From NCBI RefSeq assembly GCF_003258705.1, contig NZ_CP029480.1, positions 4,774,001-4,838,000 of the forward strand: a DNA stretch of 64,000 nt, in the 5' to 3' direction. The position numbers and the translations under genes were made by a program. The stretch comes from Arcticibacterium luteifluviistationis. GTDB lineage: Bacteria; Bacteroidota; Bacteroidia; Cytophagales; Spirosomataceae. The notes below the pieces were generated by a model. The model made no database searches, had not been told where the DNA came from, and saw only the letters and a program-made list of their open reading frames with translations. Of the stretch, positions 50,880-59,689 are shown piece by piece (position 1 is the stretch's first letter; each line of letters starts with the position of its first letter).

Positions 50880-53474
50880 ATGGATAAGAATTATATAAAA
50901 GTTATTTCGGAAGACTCAAGACCTGTACCATATAGAAGAGGTAAGGAGTGGACCTTTATAAGGTTTAGAAATTTTGGATTAGAATCTTCTGAAAGTTATT
51001 TCGACAAGGTAGAAGATTTTGAAAATGGTATAGCAATTGTTACAAGGAACGGGGTATTGGGTTTAATTAACAATAAAGGTAAAGAATTAACAGAAGTAGT
51101 TTATTCAAGTATTATAAGATTCGAAAATCTTTTTATTGCAAATGGAAATGTTCTTTTAAATAATCAAGGTTCTATTTTAAGCCAGAATTATAACTTTAAG
51201 TCTAGGGGATATTATGGATTAAGAGGAAACAATATTCACTGTATTGGTGATTGTTTTGTTGTCACTAAGGAAGAGGAATTAACAGATAAACAAAAGACCT
51301 TTAGACGAGAAATACGATCTCCTACTTTATACTATTTGATGGATTTTTATGGAAACATTATTATCCAAAATGGTTTTTTGGACATTGGTCCTTTTAACGA
51401 GTTTGACTTAAGTGTTGTATGTGCTTCAAAAGAGGAAGATACCTATGAGATGGGTGGCCACAGTGAGTATCAACTTTTACATAAATCTGGAATCTTAGTT
51501 CCATTAATTGGAAGATATTATACTTTCATTTCAAGTTTTAATGCTTTGGGCTTAGCAGTTGTTCAAAGAATTGTAGACCATGTGTATTCTGGGCAATATA
51601 ACAGAAACATGAGCTCAGATCCAGCAGGTGACCAATATTACGATACTTATCGTAAGGTTATAAAACACGGAATCATAAATATAAAAGGGGAAGAAATATT
51701 AGAATGCACATATACTGAAATTAGTTTTTTTGAAAATGACAAAGTATTTGCTGACGATAATATAATATTTTTGAATGCATGTGGTGTTTTAAAAACTGAG
51801 AATAATTTAAAGAAAATTGAAGAAGATTATCAATTAAAACTTCAATTCGCAAACTTCAAAGCCCTGGAGAACCCTTTAGAAGAATTAGGGAAAATAAAAA
51901 GTTCTCTAGAGTTTTTAGATCCAGACGAATTTTATAATGAATCAGAGTATCTGTTTTTAAATGGGTTTAAACTTGTACATTTTTCTGTATTTGATGAGGA
52001 TGACATACATGAACAATTCTCTGCCCAAGATTATTATTATTTATTCCGAGGGAACTATAAAGTTGATAAATTTGACAATTTCCGAACTATTGGCTTTTCG
52101 GATTCTCCTTGTGAATCAGATTACTTTATTGCAGAAAGAGGCGGGAAAATATCAATAGTACGCCCCCAAGTTAGTCTTGAATATGACTTTAAATATGATC
52201 GCTATTTCGAAATACCGGATAAGGATTTAAAACTTGTCAAGTGGATATTTGTAATTCAAGATAATGAATCGTTAGTCCTGAGTTTTCAGAATATTGAATT
52301 GGAAGAGTTGTATCATTGTACATTTCCTCAAAAAGATAATTTCAAAGCCAAATATCACATTTCTAGTATAGATGTAAAAGATGATTTTTCTCAAAGCCTA
52401 ATCCACTTTTATATTGAAGGGAAAGAAGACTCTTCAGGTCTATTTGATTTAAAAGGGAGGGTAGTGCTTGAGCCTATTTATACTTTTGTTAGTGAACTTA
52501 ACGACAATCAATATATTATATACAAGGGCGATTTTGAAAAAAGTAAAAGTCAAGGAGATGCTCTATTTGACCTTGAACTTGGTTTCATTATTCCTTTTAA
52601 GAACCTGTCTTTAAGCGAAGTCAACTATACTAGTTTTGAAAACGAAGAAGATGAATATTATACCAGCTTTAAGTCATTAGAAGCCAGAAGATTAAATGAT
52701 AATTTGCAATCAACTATCATTGAAGATAAATATATTTTGGCTACTTCATCATCACCTTATAAACAAGGGTTATTCAATAAAGAAGGCAAAGTAATTTTAG
52801 AAATTGAATTTGACAAAATTGAATACAGACCTGGAATTCTTAAGGTTGAAATAAGTGAAAAGTTTGGAGTATTCGACTTTGGCGGAAATATGATTTTAGC
52901 TCCTTTGTTTGATGAAATCAAATATCATTATAACTCTTTTTTAGTAAAAAAAGGAAGCTTTTTCGGTCTGTATGAAAAAAATGGCAACGCTCTCCTAGAC
53001 ATTGAAGATAAGTATACCAAAATTGAATTAAATCATGAAGCTCCCGTTTTAATTAGCCAATCTGATAAAAAATACGGAGTCTTCTCAATAAGCTCAAAAA
53101 CTTACCTAATTAAGAACGTTTACGACCAAATAACCTTCAAGTTTGGTTTTATTATTGTCTATCAAACTGAGAAATACGGTGTCTTTAATTTAGAAGGTAA
53201 TCAAATAACTAATATCATTTATGACCGAATTGAATTCCTAAACTTAAATTTTGAAAGTTATTTTATAATAGCACTACAGGACAATAAAACTTTTATTTTA
53301 GACGAGAAAGGAAAAGTGATTAATTGCCATCAAGATTTAGGGATTAAAAAATTTAAAAGTATTCGGCGATATATAGACCCCATTGATAGAGACGTAGAAC
53401 CAGAGTTATTGATAGAAACAGAACTTGGATATTTTAATGTTATCGACGGGGAGAAGTATTGGAATGAGAAATAG
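50880..53474 (+). CDS. Large WG-repeat protein, cytoplasmic by lack of signal
   Basis: 864 residues with about eight WG-type beta repeats, for example 'GVLGLINNKGKELTEVVY', 'GIINIKGEEILECTY', 'GLFNKEGKVILEIEFDKI', 'FGVFDFGGNMILAPLFDEI' and 'YGVFNLEGNQITNIIYDRI'. No signal peptide, membrane helix or catalytic motif is visible. WG repeats are thought to form protein-binding propeller-like folds. Its codon use is more AT-rich than that of its neighbours. It lies immediately after IS30 and RhuM relics, so it may have been acquired. No partner gene is close. Function unknown. Confidence 0.8.
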   Translation: MDKNYIKVISEDSRPVPYRRGKEWTFIRFRNFGLESSESYFDKVEDFENGIAIVTRNGVLGLINNKGKELTEVVYSSIIRFENLFIANGNVLLNNQGSILSQNYNFKSRGYYGLRGNNIHCIGDCFVVTKEEELTDKQKTFRREIRSPTLYYLMDFYGNIIIQNGFLDIGPFNEFDLSVVCASKEEDTYEMGGHSEYQLLHKSGILVPLIGRYYTFISSFNALGLAVVQRIVDHVYSGQYNRNMSSDPAGDQYYDTYRKVIKHGIINIKGEEILECTYTEISFFENDKVFADDNIIFLNACGVLKTENNLKKIEEDYQLKLQFANFKALENPLEELGKIKSSLEFLDPDEFYNESEYLFLNGFKLVHFSVFDEDDIHEQFSAQDYYYLFRGNYKVDKFDNFRTIGFSDSPCESDYFIAERGGKISIVRPQVSLEYDFKYDRYFEIPDKDLKLVKWIFVIQDNESLVLSFQNIELEELYHCTFPQKDNFKAKYHISSIDVKDDFSQSLIHFYIEGKEDSSGLFDLKGRVVLEPIYTFVSELNDNQYIIYKGDFEKSKSQGDALFDLELGFIIPFKNLSLSEVNYTSFENEEDEYYTSFKSLEARRLNDNLQSTIIEDKYILATSSSPYKQGLFNKEGKVILEIEFDKIEYRPGILKVEISEKFGVFDFGGNMILAPLFDEIKYHYNSFLVKKGSFFGLYEKNGNALLDIEDKYTKIELNHEAPVLISQSDKKYGVFSISSKTYLIKNVYDQITFKFGFIIVYQTEKYGVFNLEGNQITNIIYDRIEFLNLNFESYFIIALQDNKTFILDEKGKVINCHQDLGIKKFKSIRRYIDPIDRDVEPELLIETELGYFNVIDGEKYWNEK

Positions 53475-53709
53475 TAATCATGTGCTATTATACTATCCAG
53501 AGGATTTTGCAGCACTTTAGCCAGAAATAATGTAGTAATTTTCAATATATCGCACCTTGTAATATCATCACAAACAAGGAGACTTTGCCTAAGGAATTAG
53601 GACTCAAGAAAGAAAAAGCTCCCCTAAACCACCCATCAAACCTGCACCATGACAGTGGTCATATTTAGCCATCGGATTCCTTTGTTTCTTTACAAAAAGT
53701 AAAAAACAT

Positions 53710-54057
53710 ATGCTACTAACGTCATTCCAAGAAGACTTGATTTTCGGAGATAAAATCAAAACCAAAGTAATTTTAGAAACGTCTTTCTCAAAAGAAATAC
53801 GTATACTTTTGAAAGCTGGACAGGTGATGAAACAGCATCAAACTAAATTTCCTATTGTGGTTCATTTACTCAAAGGTGAAATAGATTTTGGCGTAGAAAA
53901 TACAGTGCACAGAATAAAAGAAGGTGATGTTTTAACTTTAGATGCCAATGTCCCTCACGATTTAAGTGCTATTGAAGATAGTGTGGTACGTCTTACGCTG
54001 TCAAAATCTGATGATGTGGCTAGGGTTGAAAAAGTAATTGAAGATTCTGACCAATGA
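53710..54057 (+). CDS. Small cupin-domain protein
   Basis: 115 residues forming a single cupin: 'GQVMKQHQTKFPIVVHLLKG' holds the His-x-His-type first motif (partly replaced: KQHQ), and 'IKEGDVLTLDANVPHDLSA' holds the second with its conserved His. The last 4 nt overlap the truncated-globin gene (ATGA), implying coupled translation. A metal-binding sensor or small-molecule binder acting with the globin in nitric oxide or nitrite handling is plausible but inferred. Confidence 0.82.
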   Translation: MLLTSFQEDLIFGDKIKTKVILETSFSKEIRILLKAGQVMKQHQTKFPIVVHLLKGEIDFGVENTVHRIKEGDVLTLDANVPHDLSAIEDSVVRLTLSKSDDVARVEKVIEDSDQ

Positions 54058-54458
54058 AAGAAATAGAATCCAGAGCAGATATAGCCTTATTGGTAAATAC
54101 ATTTTATGGAGAAATAAGGAAGGAGCCTTTTATTGGCCCCATTTTCAATAAACATATTGCCGAAGAGCAGTGGCCAAAGCATTTAGAAACACTCACAGAT
54201 TTTTGGGAAACCAATCTTTTTGGAATAGCTAAATTTAAAGGAAACCCTACTCTAAAACATTTCAATGTAGACAAGAATTTGCCCCATGGCATCAAGCAGG
54301 AGCACTTTGGCAAATGGCTTGAGCTTTGGTTCCAAACCATAGACAAGCTCTTTGTAGGTGAATTGGCACATAAGGCAAAGGAAGCCTCCAGACGTATGGC
54401 TCATGGCCAGTTTATGGCTGTTTGGAATAACCGAGAAAATAGTAAAACTGCTTTTTAA
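54054..54458 (+). CDS. Group III truncated haemoglobin
   Basis: 134 residues with the two-over-two globin pattern: 'LVNTFYGEIRKEPFIGPIF', 'WPKHLETLTDFWETNLFG', the proximal-His region 'LPHGIKQEHFGKWLELW', and 'RMAHGQFMAVWNN'. Group III trHbs bind oxygen or NO in the cytoplasm; their physiology is still open. It overlaps the cupin gene by 4 nt. An R1 element copy begins 45 nt after the stop. Confidence 0.9.
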   Translation: MKEIESRADIALLVNTFYGEIRKEPFIGPIFNKHIAEEQWPKHLETLTDFWETNLFGIAKFKGNPTLKHFNVDKNLPHGIKQEHFGKWLELWFQTIDKLFVGELAHKAKEASRRMAHGQFMAVWNNRENSKTAF

Positions 54459-54502
54459 TTTTCTATTAAAAGAGCGAAATTAATCAACGATAAAACCCTG
54501 TT

Positions 54503-54673
54503 TCTTCGCTGACCTCGCCGGTCAGGCCCTACTTTTTGTTAAGGCAAATAGTAAGCAAAAACCATCAACAAAATAAACTTGTACATTCAAAATTCATATC
54601 TTACTGACTAGTAGGAGAGGCTAAGGAGAGTGAATTTTCAACGTACTTCAAACAGTATTTTGTTAGATAGGAA
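54503..54673 (+). repeat. Dispersed structured element R1, copy D
   Basis: Hairpin TGACC-TCGCC-GGTCA, then ACTTTTTG-TTAAGG-CAAATAGT, then AAACTTGTACATTCAAAATTC and ACTTCAAACAGTATTTT. In the gap 54459-54993 it is followed by element R2 and a terminator-like hairpin; no gene is seen there. Confidence 0.75.
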
Positions 54674-54704
54674 CACTTTCTTATTTATTCTAACATTTCC
54701 CTTT

Positions 54705-54781
54705 GCAGAGTCTCCGCTGGGACTCCGCTCTCCGATGCTTGCAGCGTCGGTGTGGTGATAAAAAGCCTCTGGCTTTTGCAG
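54705..54781 (+). repeat. GAGTC palindrome plus double-hairpin element R2, copy 2
   Basis: GAGTC...GACTC (54708-54725) precedes CCGATGC...GCGTCGG and AAAAGCC-TCT-GGCTTTT. The 54 nt from 54728 differ from 55473-55526 at one base. Confidence 0.75.
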
Positions 54782-54828
54782 TACATACTCGTAAAAAACA
54801 TCACAAAGCCTTAGATTATAGAGTTTCT

Positions 54829-54876
54829 CTGTAGTAGGACGGCCCTTATGTAGTCCGTACTACATGGCTTTTTTTG
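54829..54876 (+). terminator. Hairpin followed by a long T run
   Basis: TGTAGTAGGAC and GTCCGTACTACA pair with one bulge, then GGCTTTTTTTG. It may end transcription from the left, but it overlaps a promoter-like TTTG for the next gene. Confidence 0.5.
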
Positions 54877-54900
54877 ATGAATTAAATAAAGCTATCTTTG
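54873..54900 (+). promoter_or_regulatory. Candidate Bacteroidota promoter for the 54994 lipoprotein gene
   Basis: TTTG (54873-54876), 16 nt, then TATCTTTG (54893-54900), matching TTTG and TAnnTTTG. It sits 93 nt upstream of the ATG. The spacer is slightly short. Confidence 0.4.
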
Positions 54901-54993
54901 AAAGGACAGATAGATATTAAAGATTTGCTCCGCTCCTACAATGACGAAACGGACATTAGAAAGTACCGTGGCATAAAAGAAAATTACTAACCA

Positions 54994-55437
54994 ATGAAAA
55001 AAGTGCTATTCCTCTTGATTGTAACCCTTGCTTCATGTAGTCCTGCTACAGATAAAAGTAGCCTAGAAATTGAAGGAACTTGGAAACTTTTTGAAGCAAC
55101 TCTAGAAGAGAACGGAGTTAAAACAGTTACAAAATACGACCAGAACACCTCGTTCATTAAAATTATTAACAAATCGCATTTCGCTTTCCTCTTACACGAT
55201 TTATCCAATGGAAAAGACAGTACAGCGGTATACTCTTCTGGTGGAGGAACTTATGAACTGGTAGGAAACAAATACACAGAGAACCTTGAGTACTGCACAG
55301 ATAGACAATGGGAAGGAAATGACTTTCATTTTACACTAGAAATCATAAACGACACCTTGATTCAAAGTGGTGTTGAAATTGTAGAAGAGGCCGGAGTAAA
55401 TAGAATGAATACAGAGAAATATATAAAAGTTAATTAG
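54994..55437 (+). CDS. Small lipocalin-like lipoprotein
   Basis: 147 residues; the leader MKKVLFLLIVTLASC gives a lipoprotein. 'EIEGTWKLFEATLEENG' at the mature N-terminus and a strand-rich pattern resemble Bacteroidota lipocalin-like proteins such as the one at 19291. It is flanked on both sides by near-identical 54-bp copies of element R2 in the same orientation, which is unusual for a single gene. Ligand unknown. Confidence 0.7.
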   Translation: MKKVLFLLIVTLASCSPATDKSSLEIEGTWKLFEATLEENGVKTVTKYDQNTSFIKIINKSHFAFLLHDLSNGKDSTAVYSSGGGTYELVGNKYTENLEYCTDRQWEGNDFHFTLEIINDTLIQSGVEIVEEAGVNRMNTEKYIKVN

Positions 55438-55472
55438 TCTAAATTCTTGATTCAAGGTAATGATTAACTCTA

Positions 55473-55526
55473 CTCTCCGATGCTTACAGCGTCGGTGTGG
55501 TGATAAAAAGCCTCTGGCTTTTGCAG
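55473..55526 (+). repeat. Double-hairpin dispersed element R2, copy 3
   Basis: CCGATGC...GCGTCGG and AAAAGCC-TCT-GGCTTTT again; it is in direct orientation to copy 2 across the lipocalin-like gene. Confidence 0.75.
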
Positions 55527-55631
55527 CAATGCGATCATAGACAGAGTAAAATGCTGCCTAAGAAAATAATCTAACAAATAGCTTTATTCATTCGGACGAT
55601 TCCATGAGCCATAAGGCAGAACGTTTTATGA

Positions 55632-56447
55632 TTAGCTCTCGGTAATGGATATCCAAGTATTACTAAGCCCAATCAGACTAACTAATTCATAAAATATTTT
55701 AGCATTCATGGGGTGAAGCCTTACACAACCATGTGAAGCCTTTGTTCCCAACTTTTCAAAGTTCCCCGTTGTGGTTCCATGAACAGCATATCCACCTTTA
55801 ATAAAAACAACATAAGGCATATTGCCAAGCCCCTCGTAGTTTCCTCCAGGGAATTTTTTAGACGTATATCTTTTAAATGTTGGCCCTGCAGCTCTTACAT
55901 TAAATGTTGGCGTATCATACTTTCCTATGCCAGTAGAAACCGCAAAACTGTCTATTAATACGGCATCAAGATATAAATAAAGGGTTTGGGTAGACTTTAC
56001 TATATGAGCATATATGAGGCAACCAGCTTCGCTGCAAGGGATGCCTTCTGGGGCTTTTTTGCTAGTCAGAAAGGAATCAAGAATTTGCGTATTTTCTTTT
56101 AATAACAGGAGTTCCTCTGGCGTATGGGTCTCCATTTTTTTCCAAATTTTTCGTAAACTGTCCACTTGCTCCACCATAGCCATTTCTCTGTGCCATGCAC
56201 TATCTATGCGTGTTAACAAAGCATTGGCGGAATCTATGTCAGGGGTAAGTAGCGTATTCTCAAAAATATTAGTTTCAAAGCCCGGTCCAGATGTATCAAG
56301 CTTTTCTGCCTTTATAGAATCTTTAAAAGCGTAGTAGTCAAAATTTTCTGGGAGTTTTTTCTTTGAAGGACTATCACATGATTGCAAAACAGTCATTACA
56401 ATTATACTAAGAAGGATCGCTATAGCCGAAAAGGTACATTTCATCAT
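55632..56447 (-). CDS. L,D-transpeptidase (YkuD) lipoprotein
   Basis: The leader 'SIIVMTVLQSC' ends in a lipobox Cys at about 24. The YkuD active site is complete: 'YAVHGTTTGNFEKLG' with the conserved His, and 'ASHGCVRLHPMNAKIFYEL' with the catalytic Cys in SHGCVR. These enzymes make 3-3 cross-links in peptidoglycan or attach proteins to it. The first 130 residues are a helical linker rich in charged residues. 271 residues. Either of the two leading Met codons may start translation. Confidence 0.92.
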   Translation of the reverse strand: MMKCTFSAIAILLSIIVMTVLQSCDSPSKKKLPENFDYYAFKDSIKAEKLDTSGPGFETNIFENTLLTPDIDSANALLTRIDSAWHREMAMVEQVDSLRKIWKKMETHTPEELLLLKENTQILDSFLTSKKAPEGIPCSEAGCLIYAHIVKSTQTLYLYLDAVLIDSFAVSTGIGKYDTPTFNVRAAGPTFKRYTSKKFPGGNYEGLGNMPYVVFIKGGYAVHGTTTGNFEKLGTKASHGCVRLHPMNAKIFYELVSLIGLSNTWISITES

Positions 56448-56508
56448 TAAATATACCCCGTTAAAAGGAATAATGAAGCCTATTTCCCATTTACCTCGTC
56501 TCTTCCCG

Positions 56509-56577
56509 TTTCAGAGTCTCCGCGAAGGACTCTGAAACTCCAAAAAGGTACCAAATAGGCCTCTAGCTTTTTACAGT
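56509..56577. repeat. GAGTC palindrome with degenerate R2 tail
   Basis: TTTCAGAGTC (56509-56518) pairs with GACTCTGAAA (56528-56537). The following GGCCTCTAGCTTTTTACAGTACG segment resembles the end of R2 copy 2. Confidence 0.6.
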
Positions 56578-56600
56578 ACGTAAACCCAAATAAAGTCTTC

Positions 56601-59393
56601 CTACTTCTTCACCTTCGCCGGTCTAAAGTTTCTGATGGTATAGGTGAAGTTTAGCATGTAAAAACGGTTCAAAACCAAAGATTTGTTATCTGCCACGTAG
56701 GCAGCGGTAATTTCTCTAGAAATGCTGTTGTTTTGCCCAAGCACATCAAAGGCCGACAAGCTAAGTTCGGCTTGGTCTTTCTTCATAAACTTATAGGCCG
56801 CTTTGGCAGACAGTAAGGTGAAGTTTTGTTCAAAGCCATCTATGCCTGCTAAATAGGTATTGGTGCCTTTTACGTTAAATAAGAAGCCACTTTTGCTTAA
56901 TAAATTAAGTGCCAAACCAATATTTTGCGTGTAATAATTGCTATTCAGGTCTTGTTGCAGCGTATTCCCAATAATGTTGTAACCGCCATTATAAGAAACC
57001 GTAAAATCTACTTGTTCGGAGATATTACTACCCAAAACCGCACCTAAACTCATGCCTGTGTTTTTGGCAATATTTTCTAAATCATTCACCAAACCTGGGG
57101 TAATAGAATGGCTCACACCAAAGTTAAGATTAAGGTTTGACTTTAGACGCGTAAGCGGAAAACCATAGGTGATAAAAGAGCGGTAAGACTGGCTATTTCC
57201 GTAGTTCTGCGGCAAACTCAGCGAGCCACCTCTAAGCAGCGGAATACCATTATAAACGGTATCTCTAGTGGCAATGGTGGTAATATCAGAAATGTTATCC
57301 AACGTATAGCTACCCACCAAATAAGCGTAGAACGTGCTTCCTTTCTCTAAATTGGCACTGTTATATCGGAAAGTTAAGCTGTGATTATTCTCTTGGTCTA
57401 AGTCAGGATTTCCTGCCGATAGCTGCAATGGATTACTGTTGTCCACCACGTTTTGTAGCTGCGTAATGCTAGGTGCATTGGTAGAGGTTCTGTAATAAAG
57501 ACGAAGGTTCTTTTCTTTGCTTATAGAATACCTCAGCATCGCAAAAGGCAAAATATTTTTAAAACTTCTGCTCGTATTTAAAGTCTGTGGAAACAGCTGC
57601 TCGCCATCCAGTTCGGCTATTTGATAATTCAAATTGGCAAAAAACATAAACTCACGCCCTTTGTTATATCTATAGCCCGCACTCATGGTTTGGGTGTTGT
57701 ACTGATTTAAAAAGCTATTGCTCAAATTTTCATTCAAATTATTGAAAGTACCCGTTTCAGGATTAAAGTCAAAAGTAGATTGGTCTGACTCATTATCTGA
57801 CCAGTCTGTTTTATAAGAAAAACGTAAACTGCTTCTATCGCTCAGTGGCTGCGAATAGTCGGCTCTGATGTCATAAGAATTATTTAAAACCTTTTTACTA
57901 GCCACTTGATTTAAGTCCAAAGCATTGACATTTAACTGGTCTTCTGACAGTAATTCAGATTGATAGTCTTGGCTCGACCTATTATTCCCCACGCCAATAG
58001 AAAAAGTTTGTCCTCGCTTTTCAAATCTATGACGATAAAGCAGATTGAACTTTAAGTTATAGCCATCATTATAACTGTTTGTAGAGGTTATGGTGTGATT
58101 TAAGATTTCGTTTACCAAGTCAGTTTTACCATCCACATAATCGGTTATATCCGCGTTTTGAAAGCTTAGTACTGGCGTAAAAATCAAGGAATTTTTCTCG
58201 TTAATGTCGTACTGCATTCTCACATTAACCCTATGATTTAGGTTTTGCTTATTTCCAGCATGATATTCACGATAATCTTGTGTAACGTTTTCTCCCAAAA
58301 ACGTGGTTTGCTGTAAAGTGTCTATGGAGTTATTATCGGTCTCATTATAGAAGTAACTCATGTTTAACTTCACTTTTTCACCCCAATTATCTGTCAGGTT
58401 AAAACCTAAAGCATTTGTGTTGGTAATTCCACTTTGACCATTCACCAGAAAGTCGTTTGAGTTAGCTCCTACCGAAGAGCCACCACGTCCGCCACCTCTT
58501 CTTCCGCCTCCTCTTCCAGAGCTGGTGCTACCCAAAACTCCTAAAAGGTCATCTGAAGAGAAGTTGGTTTGATTAATATTGTTAGAAAGCCCTATGATGG
58601 AGATTCTTAAGTCTTCATTGAAATAGTTAACATTTCCACCTAAACTGTATCTATCATCCGTACCATAACCAGCGTACACTTTCCCAAATTGTCCATTGCT
58701 TTTTCCACTTTTCGTGACAATGTTTATTGACTTCTCGGTGTTGCCATCGTCTACCCCTGAAAATTGCGATTGGTCGCTCAGTCGGTCAAAAACTTCTATT
58801 TTGTCAATAATTTCTGCCGGTAAATTCTTCAAAGCTGCACTGGCATCACTCCCAAAAAACTCTCTACCATCCACTGTGACACGTTTTACATCTTCTCCTT
58901 GGGCTTGTAGTTTGCCTTCTTGATATTGTATACCAGGCATTTTTTTAACCAAGTCTTCTGCCGTGGCATCTGGGTTTACTTTGTAAGCATCAGCGTTAAA
59001 CTGTAAGGTATCACCTTTCATTTCTACCCGCACTTGTTTGGCTTTCACTTCTACTTCGCCAAGTAGTTTTGAATCTTCTTCCAGAATTATACTTTCAAAA
59101 AGTTTGTCATTTTCCAACAAACGAACTCGCTCCGTTTTAGTCACAAAACCAACAGAACTGATTTTCAAAAGATAGAAACCTTTAGGTAACTCATTAATTT
59201 CAAAATCGCCATTTTCATTGCTAAATACGGCTCTTTGGAAAGTGGAATCTCTAGGAGATGTTAAAAGCACAGTGGCAGCCACCACACCTTCATTATTAGA
59301 ATCACTCACTTTCCCAGAAACCTTAAAGCTGTCTTGAGCAAAAGCGGTAGATGTTAAAACGAGGAGCAGTGCTGTAGTAAAAAGTTTTGTCAT
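56601..59393 (-). CDS. TonB-dependent outer-membrane receptor with CarboxypepD-like domain
   Basis: 930 residues. A signal peptide (cleavage after 'STAFAQ') precedes a carboxypeptidase-regulatory-like domain (about 23-105; 'VSGKVSDSNNEGVVAATVLL'), a plug (about 130-225; 'DLVKKMPGIQYQEG', 'VDGREFFGSDASAALKNLP') and an outer-membrane barrel ending in 'FTYTIRNFRPAKVKK'. A Gly/Arg-rich loop (about 290-310, 'GRGGGRRGGGRGG') is an odd feature of the barrel. No SusD-type or TonB gene is adjacent. Ligand unknown; it is divergent from a sulfatase gene across 296 bp, in which I see no other gene. Confidence 0.88.
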   Translation of the reverse strand: MTKLFTTALLLVLTSTAFAQDSFKVSGKVSDSNNEGVVAATVLLTSPRDSTFQRAVFSNENGDFEINELPKGFYLLKISSVGFVTKTERVRLLENDKLFESIILEEDSKLLGEVEVKAKQVRVEMKGDTLQFNADAYKVNPDATAEDLVKKMPGIQYQEGKLQAQGEDVKRVTVDGREFFGSDASAALKNLPAEIIDKIEVFDRLSDQSQFSGVDDGNTEKSINIVTKSGKSNGQFGKVYAGYGTDDRYSLGGNVNYFNEDLRISIIGLSNNINQTNFSSDDLLGVLGSTSSGRGGGRRGGGRGGSSVGANSNDFLVNGQSGITNTNALGFNLTDNWGEKVKLNMSYFYNETDNNSIDTLQQTTFLGENVTQDYREYHAGNKQNLNHRVNVRMQYDINEKNSLIFTPVLSFQNADITDYVDGKTDLVNEILNHTITSTNSYNDGYNLKFNLLYRHRFEKRGQTFSIGVGNNRSSQDYQSELLSEDQLNVNALDLNQVASKKVLNNSYDIRADYSQPLSDRSSLRFSYKTDWSDNESDQSTFDFNPETGTFNNLNENLSNSFLNQYNTQTMSAGYRYNKGREFMFFANLNYQIAELDGEQLFPQTLNTSRSFKNILPFAMLRYSISKEKNLRLYYRTSTNAPSITQLQNVVDNSNPLQLSAGNPDLDQENNHSLTFRYNSANLEKGSTFYAYLVGSYTLDNISDITTIATRDTVYNGIPLLRGGSLSLPQNYGNSQSYRSFITYGFPLTRLKSNLNLNFGVSHSITPGLVNDLENIAKNTGMSLGAVLGSNISEQVDFTVSYNGGYNIIGNTLQQDLNSNYYTQNIGLALNLLSKSGFLFNVKGTNTYLAGIDGFEQNFTLLSAKAAYKFMKKDQAELSLSAFDVLGQNNSISREITAAYVADNKSLVLNRFYMLNFTYTIRNFRPAKVKK

Positions 59394-59689
59394 ATTGATA
59401 TATTAAGGCTCTTTGACGCTGTAAGGGCTGGAAGGTTTAAGTAACGATTAGGGCTTTTATCTCCACAGTTCAGCCCTTTGTCGATACTGATTTAGCGTGG
59501 TGCTTTTTAAGCTCAAAGTATTTCTGTTTTAGGTTGAATTATGGTTTTTAAGAGAGCAGCAGTGATAAGACTCTTGCTTAACTTTACTTAAATCAATTTT
59601 GCCATAGAACTGGCTAATCAAAAAAGACGTCTTAGCATATTTTTTTGACCATAATGCCTTAAATTGTCAAACCCTATTAAAATTATAAA

